Shown in pieces: positions 1 to 9,567 of a DNA stretch of 64,000 nucleotides. The stretch's first letter is position 1; each line of letters begins with the position of its first letter. The stretch is taken from assembly GCA_019635215.1 (NCBI GenBank), contig JAHBZZ010000005.1, forward strand, positions 62,001 to 126,000, written 5' to 3'. The notes beneath the pieces are model-generated. The model was given only the letters and a program-made list of their open reading frames with translations, made no database searches and had not been told where the DNA came from. The stretch is from Nitrosomonas sp. Lineage in GTDB: Bacteria; Pseudomonadota; Gammaproteobacteria; Burkholderiales; Nitrosomonadaceae. The translations under genes and the position numbers were made by a program.

Positions 1-103
1 ATACCTCACTGATCACACATGCAAATGTAACAATATACGATCCCCATACATAAATGCCATATCCCCCCATGGCAAAAAATTCAGACCAACTCGACCATTG
101 CAT
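1..103 (-). CDS. ccmD: Haem exporter accessory protein CcmD (partial)
   Basis: This is the first 34 codons of a small membrane protein that runs off the left edge of the window. The reading begins MQWSSW and carries FFAMGGYGIYVWGSY, the conserved start of CcmD just before its single membrane helix. CcmD is a short inner-membrane protein that helps release holo-CcmE from the CcmABC complex during cytochrome c maturation. Its ATG overlaps the ccmC stop (TGATG), so the two are translationally coupled. The rest of the ccm operon is presumably beyond the edge. Confidence 0.85.
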   Translation of the reverse strand, partial: MQWSSWSEFFAMGGYGIYVWGSYIVTFACVISEV

Positions 104-846
104 CACAACGCTCCCTTTTTTCTCAGTTCAGCAACCCATGCAGTATGACTTTCCCTTTCAAGAATAATAATGCGGACACGCTTCAATATGACTGCAATTG
201 CATACATCCAACTGGCAAATACCATAATCATCATACCAGTCAGCATGACAGAAGCCATGGTCGGTGCCTGAGTCACACTGACAGACGCACCCTGATGCAG
301 GGTATTCCACCATTGTACAGAGAAGTAAATAATCGGAATATTTATTACGCCAACCAAAGCAATAATCGCGCCTGCTTTATCCGCTCTACGCGGATCATCA
401 ATAGCTGCTTGTAATGACATGAACCCAATATAAAGAAACAATAAAATTAATTCCGATGTCAATCGCGCATCCCAGACCCACCAGGTTCCCCACATAGGTT
501 TTCCCCACAATGAGCCGGTCCATAACGCCAGAAATGTAAACATCGCCCCCGTTGGCGCAATTGCAGTTGCCATCATTGATGACAACCGTGTATTAAAAGC
601 CAACCCTATACCTGCCCAGAGTGCCATGACCACATACAAAAACATGGACATCCATGCCGCCGGAACATGAATAAAAATAATGCGATATGCTTCACCTTGT
701 TGGAAATCAGTCGGCGCAACAAAAAAGCCGATATACAAACCAGCGATTAATAAACCGATCGCGACAATCGCAAAGAAAGGAACCATCTTGCCCGCCAGAA
801 TATAAAAACTGGCAGGAGATGCATATTTATACCAATTAATTGCCAT
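103..846 (-). CDS. ccmC: Haem lyase / haem-handling protein CcmC
   Basis: CcmC is the integral membrane subunit that presents haem to the chaperone CcmE in system I cytochrome c maturation. The 247-residue product has about six hydrophobic segments. The tryptophan-rich WWD signature (WGTWWVWDARLTS) lies at about residues 119-131. The two conserved haem-ligand histidines are visible as His60 (FIHVPAAW) and His184 (TLHQGAS). Length matches the family. It is separated from ccmB by 155 bases that hold a terminator-like hairpin, so it may have a partly independent transcript, and it overlaps ccmD by TGATG. Ammonia oxidisers carry many c-type cytochromes, so the pathway is expected. Confidence 0.96.
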   Translation of the reverse strand: MAINWYKYASPASFYILAGKMVPFFAIVAIGLLIAGLYIGFFVAPTDFQQGEAYRIIFIHVPAAWMSMFLYVVMALWAGIGLAFNTRLSSMMATAIAPTGAMFTFLALWTGSLWGKPMWGTWWVWDARLTSELILLFLYIGFMSLQAAIDDPRRADKAGAIIALVGVINIPIIYFSVQWWNTLHQGASVSVTQAPTMASVMLTGMMIMVFASWMYAIAVILKRVRIIILERESHTAWVAELRKKGAL

Positions 847-887
847 ATAGGATTTATATTTTCTATTTTTAAAGATTCTTACTTTAT

Positions 888-907
888 GCCTATCACTTTT
901 GATAGGC
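888..907 (-). promoter_or_regulatory. Small hairpin in the ccmC leader
   Basis: A perfect 7-bp inverted repeat (GCCTATC / GATAGGC, 6-base loop) lies about 40 bases upstream of the ccmC start. It has no following T-run, so it is not an obvious terminator. It may be a leader structure or an operator; the sequence alone does not decide. Confidence 0.35.
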
Positions 908-970
908 CGGAAGCAATTTTATACCAAAAACCGGTTTAAAAAATTACTTTGGCTAAAATCAAACAACTTA

Positions 971-994
971 AAAAAACCTGATTCCTGGTTTTTT
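971..994 (-). terminator. Terminator-like hairpin between ccmB and ccmC
   Basis: Eight bases AAAAAACC pair with GGTTTTTT around an 8-base loop, starting 7 bases past the ccmB stop. On the minus strand the structure ends in a T-run, and its A-flank makes it potentially bidirectional. The stem has only two GC pairs, so termination may be partial. It would uncouple ccmAB from ccmCD expression. Confidence 0.45.
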
Positions 995-1001
995 TAATTG
1001 A

Positions 1002-1661
1002 CTATTCCATAGAAACTCTCAATGACGAAGCAATTGCCCATGGTGCAAAAACAAGCGACACAAGCAGAAAAGCACCCAGCAAAGACAAGTGCGCATCATA
1101 GCTTATGCCAGCCATATTTGCTTCGACCGCACCGGCCCCAAAAATCAGTACCGGAATATAAAGTGGCAGTACCAGCAAAGAAACCAAAACACCCCCGCCA
1201 CGCAAACCCAACGTTAAAGCAGCGCCTATCGCACCAATCAAGCTCAACACGGGTGTTCCAAGTAACAAAGAAAGCACCAGAACAAACAAGGCATCGGCCG
1301 GGAGATCATACTGAATCCCAAGAACCGGAGCCATCAGAACCAACGGCACTCCCGTAACCAGCCAATGCGCCAGCGCTTTTCCTAAAACAAGAATGGATAG
1401 CGATTGTGGTGACAGCAACATCTGCTCTAATGTACCGTCCAAATAATCACTTGAAAATAATCGTCCCAGCGACAGCATTGAAGCAAGCAATGCAGCAACC
1501 CATACTACACCGGGCGCCATGATGCGCAGCAGATTCATTTCCGGCCCAACACTCAGGGGAAACAAGCTAACGACAATCACAAAAAAGAATAATGTTGTTA
1601 AAACATCTGATCTGCGGCGCACGGCCAATAGCAAATCGCGTTGTATGATCCAAAAAAACAT
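1002..1661 (-). CDS. ccmB: Haem exporter permease CcmB
   Basis: CcmB is the membrane partner of the CcmA ATPase in the CcmABCD complex, which acts on haem transfer to CcmE. The 219-residue protein starts MFFWIIQRDLLLAVRRRSD, the usual CcmB opening, and has about six hydrophobic helices. The segment SDYLDGTLEQMLLSP is a conserved cytoplasmic loop of the family. The start is one base after the ccmA stop, so the two genes are co-translated. Length is typical. Confidence 0.95.
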   Translation of the reverse strand: MFFWIIQRDLLLAVRRRSDVLTTLFFFVIVVSLFPLSVGPEMNLLRIMAPGVVWVAALLASMLSLGRLFSSDYLDGTLEQMLLSPQSLSILVLGKALAHWLVTGVPLVLMAPVLGIQYDLPADALFVLVLSLLLGTPVLSLIGAIGAALTLGLRGGGVLVSLLVLPLYIPVLIFGAGAVEANMAGISYDAHLSLLGAFLLVSLVFAPWAIASSLRVSME

Positions 1662-1662
1662 A

Positions 1663-2277
1663 CTAAACCAATCTCAAATGTACTTTTGAAACCGCGGTCA
1701 CATCAATCTCCTGGTGCGTTGTCATTACCACCAACCCTTTCTCAGCCAAATGCTGCTCCAACAGCTCTTGAATAAGCTGCACCGCCATAACATCAAGTGC
1801 AGCTAATGGTTCATCCAGAATCCATAATTTCGTTTTACAGACTAGTAATCGCGCCAATGCCACGCGTCTTCGCTGACCTTGTGACAATACCTTTGCCGGC
1901 AAAAATTCTCTGCCATTTAAACCCATATGCGTCAAAGCATCACTCGCTTGTCTTTCTGAGATTCGCACACCTGCCAATGCACTCGATATGCGCAAATTCT
2001 CCAGCACTGTCAGATCATCTTTAGTACCACTTAAATGACCGATATACGTCAGGTTAGCGAAATATTCACCCCCAAGGACACGTATGGAAGTACCACACCA
2101 GGTTATTTCTCCCATGGCAGGATGAGATAACCCGCACAACATACGTAATAGGCTTGTTTTGCCACTGCCATTAGGGCCATGTACCTGCATCAACCCGCCA
2201 GCTTCCAAGATAAAATTGACTTCTTTAAAAAGCCTTCGATCACCACGCACGCACGTCAGATTGATTCCTTGCAACAT
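1663..2277 (-). CDS. ccmA: Haem exporter ATP-binding protein CcmA
   Basis: CcmA is the ABC ATPase of the CcmABCD complex; ATP hydrolysis frees haem-loaded CcmE for cytochrome c maturation. Its motifs are complete in 204 residues: Walker A GPNGSGKT (34-41), ABC signature LSQGQRRR (131-138), Walker B LWILDEP (151-157) and the switch histidine in TTHQE (188). The next gene is ccmB, one base away. Upstream lies truB rather than a cytochrome gene, so the ccm cluster follows the rimP-truB operon directly with a 75-base gap. Confidence 0.96.
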   Translation of the reverse strand: MLQGINLTCVRGDRRLFKEVNFILEAGGLMQVHGPNGSGKTSLLRMLCGLSHPAMGEITWCGTSIRVLGGEYFANLTYIGHLSGTKDDLTVLENLRISSALAGVRISERQASDALTHMGLNGREFLPAKVLSQGQRRRVALARLLVCKTKLWILDEPLAALDVMAVQLIQELLEQHLAEKGLVVMTTHQEIDVTAVSKVHLRLV

Positions 2278-2352
2278 TATTATTTTTTCAAATTAAAACG
2301 GGGGATTATACCGCAGTGACCTTGACCTGTAATATTACATTTCCCTCGGACA

Positions 2353-3321
2353 CTATCGATTCGCAGTAAAACAATTCAGCCTGGACAAATATGAATTTGA
2401 CATCATGCGTTTCGGTTTTAAGCTTAAATTCATGGCAACTTCCCCTAAACCCAGGAATTGTTGCTGATGATATAAACGCACATCGTACACAATATTTCTA
2501 TTTGTCATAGACGGTGAAAAATGTATCGCATCCGGCTTTGCTGAAAGCACACGTCCTTTGAGTATATGCAATGCTTCTTCTTGATTTAAATGTAATAAGG
2601 GAATATCCGACAGCAGACTATCAATAGGCAAAAGACACTCATCGCGATTCAATACGTCCATCTCTTCAATCGCTGCCAGTGTTTTTGATTTCAAAAGATC
2701 AAAAGAAGCCACCGAACTGCGGCGCAGTTTAATCAAATAGGCGCTGCCACAACCCAATGCGCTGCCGATATCTTCAGCCAATGTACGAATATAAGTACCC
2801 GTTCCACATTGAACCCAGATCTTCAGTTCATCTCCAATCAACGAATCAATTTTAATTCCATAGATAAAAATAGTCCTCGCATTTCGCTGTATTATTTTCC
2901 CTTTTCTGGCATAAACATATAATGGCTTACCGCGATACTTCAGTGCGCTATACATCGGTGGTGTCTGTTGAATTTCTCCCACAAATTGCCTTAAAACTGT
3001 TTCACAATCGTGAATAGAACAATTGAGCGCCTGAAAATCCGAGACTTTCTCTATTTCACCCTCGAGATCACCCGTTGTGCTCCGATAACCCAATTTTAGA
3101 ACAGCTTCATAAGTCTTGGGTGCACTTAATAATATCGAGGAAAATTTGGTCGCTTCACCCAAACAAATCGGTAACATTCCGGTCGCCATAGGATCCAGTG
3201 TACCGGTATGCCCGGATTTTTCTGCTGCATATAAGTATTTTATGATTTGAAGCGCTTTATTAGACGATATGCCACACGGCTTATCGAGTAACAGTACACC
3301 GCTAATATTGCGTTTAACCAT
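2353..3321 (-). CDS. truB: tRNA pseudouridine-55 synthase
   Basis: TruB makes pseudouridine at position 55 in the T-loop of tRNAs. The catalytic motif GHTGTLDPMATGML is at residues 38-51, with the nucleophile Asp43. Conserved KRNISGVLLLDKP opens the protein and GTYIRTLAEDIG lies in the middle. Length (322) is usual. It ends the rimP-nusA-infB-rbfA-truB series; rpsO and pnp, which often follow truB, are absent and ccmA comes next instead. Confidence 0.96.
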   Translation of the reverse strand: MVKRNISGVLLLDKPCGISSNKALQIIKYLYAAEKSGHTGTLDPMATGMLPICLGEATKFSSILLSAPKTYEAVLKLGYRSTTGDLEGEIEKVSDFQALNCSIHDCETVLRQFVGEIQQTPPMYSALKYRGKPLYVYARKGKIIQRNARTIFIYGIKIDSLIGDELKIWVQCGTGTYIRTLAEDIGSALGCGSAYLIKLRRSSVASFDLLKSKTLAAIEEMDVLNRDECLLPIDSLLSDIPLLHLNQEEALHILKGRVLSAKPDAIHFSPSMTNRNIVYDVRLYHQQQFLGLGEVAMNLSLKPKRMMSNSYLSRLNCFTANR

Positions 3322-3401
3322 GAAAAGAGACGAAAATATGCGTCACTGCTTAAAAATGACACCTAATTTACTTTAGGTTTTATAGAGGTTTGAAATTGAA
3401 T

Positions 3402-3761
3402 TTATTTATTCTCTTGAGCAATCGCTTCATCGATCAGTTTTGAAAGATATGCTCCTCGCTCAATCGATTTGTCATAAATAAACATTAACTGCGGAACCTG
3501 ACGCAAATTAATTCTCTTGGACAAGTTCGAACGCAAAAAACCGCTGGCATGTTTCAGTCCTTTTTCTATTACACCGTTTTTTTCCAGACGATCTAATGTC
3601 GTATAATAAATCTTCGCATAGGTATAGTCACGGCTGACTTCCACAGCAGTAAGCGTAATTTGATTGATTCGCGGATCTTTGATTTCATTCTGTAACAAAT
3701 CAGCAAGTTCACGTTGAATTTGATCTGCAACGCGTAAGGAACGGGAAAAATCTTTTGGCAT
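3402..3761 (-). CDS. rbfA: 30S ribosome-binding factor A
   Basis: RbfA binds late 30S assembly intermediates and helps 16S rRNA maturation. The 119-residue protein has the single KH-like fold of the family, with RVADQIQRELADLLQNEIKDPR near the start and the variant of the conserved VSxDxxxAKVYYT strand as VSRDYTYAKIYYT. It lies 7 bases after infB in the same operon, its standard place. The C-terminal end is short, as in many beta-proteobacteria. Confidence 0.95.
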   Translation of the reverse strand: MPKDFSRSLRVADQIQRELADLLQNEIKDPRINQITLTAVEVSRDYTYAKIYYTTLDRLEKNGVIEKGLKHASGFLRSNLSKRINLRQVPQLMFIYDKSIERGAYLSKLIDEAIAQENK

Positions 3762-3768
3762 TATCGAA

Positions 3769-6477
3769 CTAAAGCGATCGTGCAGTCTCGACTATTTCAT
3801 AGGCTTCAAGCTGATCACCTATCAGTATGTCATTATAATTTTTAAGTGAAATACCGCATTCGAAACCCTCTCGGACTTCTTTGACATCATCTTTAAATCG
3901 CTTCAAGGAATCCAGCTCGCAGCTATGTATCACTTTCCCGTCACGCAATACCCGCACCAGAGAATTTCGTCTGACAATGCCCTCCAATACATAGCAGCCT
4001 GCTACGGCACCCACTTTGGGGATACGATAAACTTCCCGGATATCGACCAATCCAATGATGTTTTCCTTTCGTTCAGGCGCCATCAATCCGGATAACGCAG
4101 CCTTAACTTCATCGACCGCTTCATAAATGATGTTGTAATAATGCACATCAACACCACTCGAAGTAATCAATTTGCGCGCCCCTGCGTCCGCACGTACATT
4201 AAAACCAATAATCACTGCATTTGATGCCAATGACAGGTTGATATCCGATTCAATGATTGCGCCTACCGCACTATGGATAATATTAACTCTGACTTCGTCA
4301 GTCGATAATTTCTGCAATGCATGAGCCAATGCTTCACAGGAACCTTGGACATCCGCCTTGATAATCAGGGAAAGCACTTTGACATCCGCCTGCTGGTCAA
4401 AGATATTTTCCAGCTTAGCAGCCTGCTGCTTGGCCAATTTAACATCGCGATATTTACCTTGTCGAAATAAGGCAATTTCCCTTGCCTTCCGCTCATCGTC
4501 CAATACCATCACATTTTCACCCGCTTCTGGTACTTCGGCCAATCCTTGTATTTCAACCGGAATAGAGGTACCTGCCCGTTTTATTTTACGTCCGTTTTCG
4601 TCGTTCATGGCGCGTACTTTGCCATAAACTGCTCCGGCCAGTAACACATCACCTTGCTTTAAGGTTCCGGACTGAATCAAAATCGTTGCTACCGGACCAC
4701 GGCCCTTATCAAGACGTGATTCGATCACAACACCTTTAGCTGAAGTCTTCTTGGGCGCTTTCAATTCCAGCACTTCCGCTTGCAGCAAGATACCTTCCAG
4801 TAACGCATCAATACCCTGCCCCGTTTTGGCTGAAACTTCGATAAACATCGTATCCCCCCCCCAATCTTCAGGAACTACCGCGTGTGCAACCAATTCTTGT
4901 TTGATTTTTTCTATGTTCGCTTCAGGCTTATCAATTTTGTTGACCGCAACAATAATCGGTATTCTGGCTGCTTTAGCATGATGAATCGCCTCAATGGTTT
5001 GCGGCATAACTCCGTCATCCGCCGCCACCACCAAAACAACAATATCCGTAATCTTGGTACCGCGCGCGCGCATTGCGGTAAATGCCTCATGACCCGGCGT
5101 ATCCAAAAAGGTAACCATACCGTGATCAGTCTCGACATGATATGCGCCGATATGCTGCGTAATGCCGCCGGCTTCTCCTCCCGCCACACGAGTTCGCCGT
5201 ATGTAATCCAGCAGAGATGTCTTGCCGTGATCCACATGCCCCATTACTGTCACCACGGGTGCACGGGACTCCATTTCAGCCTCAGCAATGACCAATTCGG
5301 CATCCGCAAGAAAAGCTTCCGGGCTATCCAAGGCAGCTGGCTTTGCAACATGCCCCAATTCTTCGACAACAATCATAGCGGTTTCCTGATCCAGCATTTG
5401 ATTGATCGTCACCATACTGCCCATATTCATCAGTACTTTAATGATATCCGCCGCCTTAATGGACATTTTTTGCGCCAATGCACCAACCGAAATGGTTTCA
5501 GGCACCATAACTTCACGCACAATCGGTTCGGTGGGCGCTGAGAAACCATGTTCCTTCTTCTCTATTTCGACAAATTTCTGCTGCTTATCCCGCCGTCCGC
5601 GCCATCCTTGGCCTGCTGAAAGCTCTTCACGTACTTTCGCACCACGCTTACGCATTCCTTCATCAGACCAAGAGGTTTGTTTAACTTGTTTCTTTTTCTT
5701 GTCGGTTTTGTCGGTTTTTTCAGGTTTTTCTACTTTTTTCGTTACGTTCGCAACATTCTTATTTGCATCAATGGCTTGCAATTCTTTGCTTTGCGACTCG
5801 GTTGGTCGTTTACTTTCAGTATTAGTCTGCCCCCGCTGGCGCAGTTCCGTCGCTTCGTGAATCGAAACTTGATCACTTTCAGCCTGCTTGGCAGATGCCT
5901 CCGTGGATACAGTAATAGTATCAACACCCGTCTTTTCTTTCCGTATCTCTGTCTCTTTTTCCTCAACGGTGACAACTAATTTAGTTCTTTCTATTTTCTC
6001 CGCTTCGATCTTTTTCAGCTTTTTACGTTGAATTTCAGCAACCTGACGCGCGATTAATTCAGCCTGTTTCTTTGCTTCTGCTTCACGTAATGCCAATTCT
6101 TCCGCATCTATTACAGGCTCAGCTTTATGCAACTTTTCTACGCCTTCGCTCTCACTTAATTGCCTCTCAGCTTTATTATCAAATGGCGATTTTGTCAGGA
6201 CACGTCTCTTTCTAACGACCTGAATTGTACGTGCTCTGCCCATGCTATCCGATTTGCGGATTTCAGATGTCTGTCGCCGTGTGAGTGTAACCTTATCTTT
6301 TATTTGTTTAACGCCATGCGTTTTACGCAGATAATCAAGCAACTGCGCTTTATCTTGCTCAGTCAGATTATCCTCAGCAAAAACCTTGTTAACACCTGCC
6401 GCCTGTAATTGCTCCAGCAATACTGACGGCATCATGCCCAGTTCATGAGCAAATTGTTCCACACTCATTTGCGCCAT
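3769..6477 (-). CDS. infB: Translation initiation factor IF-2
   Basis: IF-2 is the GTPase that brings fMet-tRNA to the 30S subunit and promotes subunit joining. The 902-residue product has an N-terminal IF2N fold ([13 protein letters not shown]), a long charged Lys/Glu-rich linker (about 120-310), a second IF2N domain (about 325-380), the G domain with GHVDHGKT (413-420), DTPGH (459-463) and NKID (513-516), and the C-terminal domains II-IV. The first ATG matches the family opening. It follows nusA by about 125 bases that contain two hairpins, and rbfA follows at once. Confidence 0.97.
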   Translation of the reverse strand: MAQMSVEQFAHELGMMPSVLLEQLQAAGVNKVFAEDNLTEQDKAQLLDYLRKTHGVKQIKDKVTLTRRQTSEIRKSDSMGRARTIQVVRKRRVLTKSPFDNKAERQLSESEGVEKLHKAEPVIDAEELALREAEAKKQAELIARQVAEIQRKKLKKIEAEKIERTKLVVTVEEKETEIRKEKTGVDTITVSTEASAKQAESDQVSIHEATELRQRGQTNTESKRPTESQSKELQAIDANKNVANVTKKVEKPEKTDKTDKKKKQVKQTSWSDEGMRKRGAKVREELSAGQGWRGRRDKQQKFVEIEKKEHGFSAPTEPIVREVMVPETISVGALAQKMSIKAADIIKVLMNMGSMVTINQMLDQETAMIVVEELGHVAKPAALDSPEAFLADAELVIAEAEMESRAPVVTVMGHVDHGKTSLLDYIRRTRVAGGEAGGITQHIGAYHVETDHGMVTFLDTPGHEAFTAMRARGTKITDIVVLVVAADDGVMPQTIEAIHHAKAARIPIIVAVNKIDKPEANIEKIKQELVAHAVVPEDWGGDTMFIEVSAKTGQGIDALLEGILLQAEVLELKAPKKTSAKGVVIESRLDKGRGPVATILIQSGTLKQGDVLLAGAVYGKVRAMNDENGRKIKRAGTSIPVEIQGLAEVPEAGENVMVLDDERKAREIALFRQGKYRDVKLAKQQAAKLENIFDQQADVKVLSLIIKADVQGSCEALAHALQKLSTDEVRVNIIHSAVGAIIESDINLSLASNAVIIGFNVRADAGARKLITSSGVDVHYYNIIYEAVDEVKAALSGLMAPERKENIIGLVDIREVYRIPKVGAVAGCYVLEGIVRRNSLVRVLRDGKVIHSCELDSLKRFKDDVKEVREGFECGISLKNYNDILIGDQLEAYEIVETARSL

Positions 6478-6524
6478 TGATAACCTTTACATCCTTTTGA
6501 CAACACAACACCAAACAAAACAGT

Positions 6525-6578
6525 TGCTTCATTGAAAAGAAGCATTGATATGTTATTACTGATTAACGATAACATATC
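6525..6578 (-). promoter_or_regulatory. Two tandem hairpins between nusA and infB
   Basis: The 125-base gap between nusA and infB holds two inverted repeats a few bases apart. One is a perfect 10-bp repeat GATATGTTAT / ATAACATATC with a 12-base loop (6547-6578). The other is TGCTTC / GAAGCA with an 8-base loop (6525-6544). Neither is followed by a clean T-run on the minus strand. They may be processing sites or a leader that tunes infB relative to nusA; this is inference. Confidence 0.4.
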
Positions 6579-6602
6579 GCCGCTACTCAATAAAAAAACC
6601 AA

Positions 6603-8075
6603 TTAAACAAACCACGGCTCACGTGCCTTCATGATTAGCTTATTCGCACGCTCAATATCCATACCCGTTATTTCCACCAGATCATCGGCGGCCAAATCGG
6701 CCAAATCAGCCTGACTGTTGATACCTTGAGCCGCCAACACACGTACCGTATCAATATCCATACCTTCCAATGAAAGCAAGTCCTCAGCGACACTTTCAAC
6801 TTTCTCTTCATCAGCAATGGCATCCGTCAATAATACATTACGAGCGCGTTCACGTATTTCGTTGATTATCTCTTCTTCTAATGATTCAATTTCGAGCATC
6901 TCATTCAACGGAACATAGGCAACTTCTTCAAGCGTAGCAAAACCTTCCTGTGCCAGAATATCAGCAATCTCCTCGTCCACACCCAATTTCTCGACAAACA
7001 ATGTTCTGACCAACGCTGTCTCCTCCTCATGTTTGGATTGTGACTCTTCCTCAGTCATGATATTGAGATCCCAACCGGTCAATTCAGCCGCCAATCGCAC
7101 ATTTTGACCACCACGCCCAATAGCCTGTGCAAGATTTTCTTCATCCACCACAATATCCATACTATGATTTTCTTCATCGACCATAATACTGCTGATCTCG
7201 GCGGGCGCTAATGCGTTAATGATAAAAGTAGCTGGATCATCGGACCATAGGATAATATCCACGCGCTCACCCGCTAACTCACCAATTACGGCCTGCACTC
7301 TGGATCCACGCATACCCACACAGGTACCGATAGGATCGACACGTTGATCATTCGATTTCACAGCTATTTTGGCACGAGAACCCGGATCCCGGGCTGCCGC
7401 TTTTACCTCCAGAATGCCTTCCTCAATTTCAGGCACTTCAAGCTCAAACAGTTTGACTAAAAATTCCGGAGAAATACGTGACAATTTTAATTGCGCACCC
7501 CTGGCTGCACGATCCACTTTATATAAATAAGCACGCACGCGATCACCTACACGCAGATTTTCTTTTGGAATCATCTGATCGCGAGGCAATTCAGCTTCTA
7601 TTCTGCCTGACTCCACGATAGCATTTCCTCTTTCAATACGCTTGATAGTGCCTGTAATCATATAATCACCGCGTTCGAGAAAATCATTTAATGTTTGTTC
7701 CCGTTCCGCATCGCGTATTTTCTGAAAAATCACTTGTTTTGCCGCCTGCGCGCCTATGCGCCCAAACTCAATAGGTTCAAGCTGCACTTCACTATAGCCA
7801 CCCAATTGAATATCAGGATCCATTTTCCCGGCTTCACTCAAGGCAATTTGACGAGAAGGCTCCTCGACCGCATCATCCGCGACTACCAGCCAACGACGAT
7901 AAGATTCATAATCACCCGATTTTCTATCAATAGAAACACGCACATCGACGTCTTCATTAAATCGTTTTTTTGTCGCGGAAGACAATGCCATTTCCAACGC
8001 TGTAAAAACAATTTCTTTTTCCACAGCTTTTTCACGCGCCAGCGCATCAACCAACAATAAAATTTCGCGGCTCAT
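6603..8075 (-). CDS. nusA: Transcription termination/antitermination factor NusA
   Basis: NusA binds RNA polymerase and nascent RNA and modulates pausing, termination and antitermination. The 490 residues match the proteobacterial form: N-terminal polymerase-binding domain ([21 protein letters not shown]), S1 domain (about 135-200), two KH domains with [15 protein letters not shown] and [15 protein letters not shown], and two C-terminal acidic repeats (about 360-490). It follows rimP by about 26 bases and precedes infB, the usual order. Confidence 0.97.
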   Translation of the reverse strand: MSREILLLVDALAREKAVEKEIVFTALEMALSSATKKRFNEDVDVRVSIDRKSGDYESYRRWLVVADDAVEEPSRQIALSEAGKMDPDIQLGGYSEVQLEPIEFGRIGAQAAKQVIFQKIRDAEREQTLNDFLERGDYMITGTIKRIERGNAIVESGRIEAELPRDQMIPKENLRVGDRVRAYLYKVDRAARGAQLKLSRISPEFLVKLFELEVPEIEEGILEVKAAARDPGSRAKIAVKSNDQRVDPIGTCVGMRGSRVQAVIGELAGERVDIILWSDDPATFIINALAPAEISSIMVDEENHSMDIVVDEENLAQAIGRGGQNVRLAAELTGWDLNIMTEEESQSKHEEETALVRTLFVEKLGVDEEIADILAQEGFATLEEVAYVPLNEMLEIESLEEEIINEIRERARNVLLTDAIADEEKVESVAEDLLSLEGMDIDTVRVLAAQGINSQADLADLAADDLVEITGMDIERANKLIMKAREPWFV

Positions 8076-8101
8076 AGCCCTCCAGTCAAATTTTTAATTG
8101 C

Positions 8102-8530
8102 CTACAATTTTGGAACCAGACGAGCCTTTCCAATATTGTGCATATCCAGATCAAACAATTTTCCTTCGACTTCAAGTCTTAAAATGCCATCATTTACTTC
8201 CCGCAAAACCCCCATAAAATTCCTCTGTCCTTGAAGCGGAACACGCAGTTTCAATTTAACAGTTTCTCCAACAAAACGGAGGAAATCACGTTCTTTTTTC
8301 AGAGGCCTGTCTAACCCAGGCGAAGAAACCTCAAGCCGATCATAATCGACATTCTCTACTGTCAACAAACGACTCAAGTGATTGCTGATTGCAACACAAT
8401 CATCTATGGTAATACCACCTTCTTTGTCGACATACACTCTGATTAATTTACCGTGCGATAATTGCTCGACATCAACCAACTCATAACCCATTCCATTAAG
8501 AGTTAATTCCAGCAAATCTTCTAACACCAT
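8102..8530 (-). CDS. rimP: Ribosome maturation factor RimP
   Basis: RimP acts in 30S subunit assembly. The family opening is [21 protein letters not shown], and [20 protein letters not shown] marks the conserved domain junction. The open frame extends 21 codons further upstream, but that stretch runs through a terminator-like hairpin, so the start is placed at the ATG at 8530 (142 aa). A GTG is the very next codon and sits at better spacing (about 5 bases) from a GAGG motif, so the true start could be the GTG. It is the first gene of the rimP-nusA-infB-rbfA-truB operon. Confidence 0.94.
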   Translation of the reverse strand: MVLEDLLELTLNGMGYELVDVEQLSHGKLIRVYVDKEGGITIDDCVAISNHLSRLLTVENVDYDRLEVSSPGLDRPLKKERDFLRFVGETVKLKLRVPLQGQRNFMGVLREVNDGILRLEVEGKLFDLDMHNIGKARLVPKL

Positions 8531-8541
8531 AGCCTCGACAC

Positions 8542-8569
8542 AAATAAAAAATGGGCTGAAAAAGCCCAT
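8542..8569 (-). terminator. Terminator-like hairpin in the rimP leader
   Basis: A perfect 7-bp stem (ATGGGCT / AGCCCAT, 5-base loop) is followed on the minus strand by a run of about nine bases, nearly all T, only some 12 bases before the rimP start. This is the form of an intrinsic terminator lying inside the operon leader, so it may act as an attenuator or be read through by antitermination. It also argues against the longer rimP frame. Confidence 0.6.
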
Positions 8570-8847
8570 CAAAACTGGGACTAATTTTATCAAATATTTA
8601 AAAAATAGGAAACATGTATCAGAAATTTTACAGATCTTATTCTGCTTGCCAGCGACTCATTCATGCGAAGAAATTTTAAAACAATGATAGCATTGCGGCG
8701 TTTATGTCGAATCCTAAAAAATAGGATAGATAAAAACAGCAAAACATGTAATCATGAAATTTTATGGATACAGATTAAATTAATCATCAATATACTGTGA
8801 TATAAGGGTATATTCGGATAAGCAAACAAACCAAACGGCTTTTAATT
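8570..8847. other. Divergent intergenic region rimP / creA
   Basis: These bases separate divergent rimP and creA and must hold both promoters. They are AT-rich. A 6-bp hairpin (ATCCTA / TAGGAT, 8711-8727) is the only structure seen. Candidate -10 boxes (TAAAAT on the minus strand near 8584-8589, TATAAG-like on the plus strand near 8801) have no good -35 partners. No tRNA or small ORF is evident. Confidence 0.4.
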
Positions 8848-9354
8848 ATGACTATATTCACTCATACAAAAATAGATTATGCCTTTACCTTTGCTACCAT
8901 CGGGGTAATAATTTTATCTTTACTCTTTCCGGCATCGCTCAATGCTGAGGTTATTGGAAGCGTCTCAACCAAATTCAAACTGCTGGGTGCTAATGACAAA
9001 ATAGTCATTGAAGCATTTGACGATCCGGATATTAATGGTGCCACCTGTTATCTCAGCCGGGCAAAAACCGGTGGCGTAAGTGGCGTGGTTGGAATTGCCG
9101 AAGACACATCGGATGCATCCATTGCATGCAGGCAGGTCGGGCCGATCACATTGTCTGAAGATATTAAAAGCGGCAAAGCTAATGGCGACGAAGTTTTCAA
9201 AAAAAGCACTTCATTGCTTTTCAAATCACTACAAGTCGTTCGTTTTTATGATCCCAAGAGAAACGTGCTGATTTATTTAACCTATAGTGACCGCATTATC
9301 GAGGGATCACCCAAAAACAGCATTTCAACCATACCTATAATGCCATGGCGCTAG
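8848..9354 (+). CDS. creA: CreA family secreted protein
   Basis: The 168-residue protein strongly resembles E. coli CreA, a small exported protein of unknown function. An N-terminal hydrophobic stretch ending near SLNAEV suggests a signal peptide. Conserved CreA blocks are present: [49 protein letters not shown] and the C-terminal IPIMPWR. E. coli creA sits beside the creBCD regulatory genes; here it stands alone between divergent rimP and convergent thrC. Family membership is clear from sequence; the role is not known. Confidence 0.92.
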   Translation: MTIFTHTKIDYAFTFATIGVIILSLLFPASLNAEVIGSVSTKFKLLGANDKIVIEAFDDPDINGATCYLSRAKTGGVSGVVGIAEDTSDASIACRQVGPITLSEDIKSGKANGDEVFKKSTSLLFKSLQVVRFYDPKRNVLIYLTYSDRIIEGSPKNSISTIPIMPWR

Positions 9355-9567
9355 AAACCTGTTAAAGAGCTCACTGAAAGGCGCATTGCCGCGTTAGAAT
9401 TGAACTTAAATACTTACTTACATTGCTTCAAGCATGCTGCACTTTTTTGTTCAATTCTGCCTTCTTGCACTCCGTGCACCTCTTGATCGAAATCTTGAAC
9501 AAGTTCTAAAGCGTCAATTTTATTGAAATCAATCTGACAAAAAACCTACAAGAAAAGAAGCCGAAAA

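Noticed and set aside
4882-5541. Long plus-strand open frame (219 codons) opposite infB
   Set aside because: It is antisense to the conserved GTPase domain of infB, has no family features and follows the codon pattern of infB. The same holds for the other long opposite-strand frames, such as 23353-23955, 18863-19420 and 62099-62542.
8711-8727. Small hairpin ATCCTA / TAGGAT upstream of rimP and creA
   Set aside because: Six base pairs with an A-loop in AT-rich DNA is expected by chance, and it has no T-run or conserved partner.
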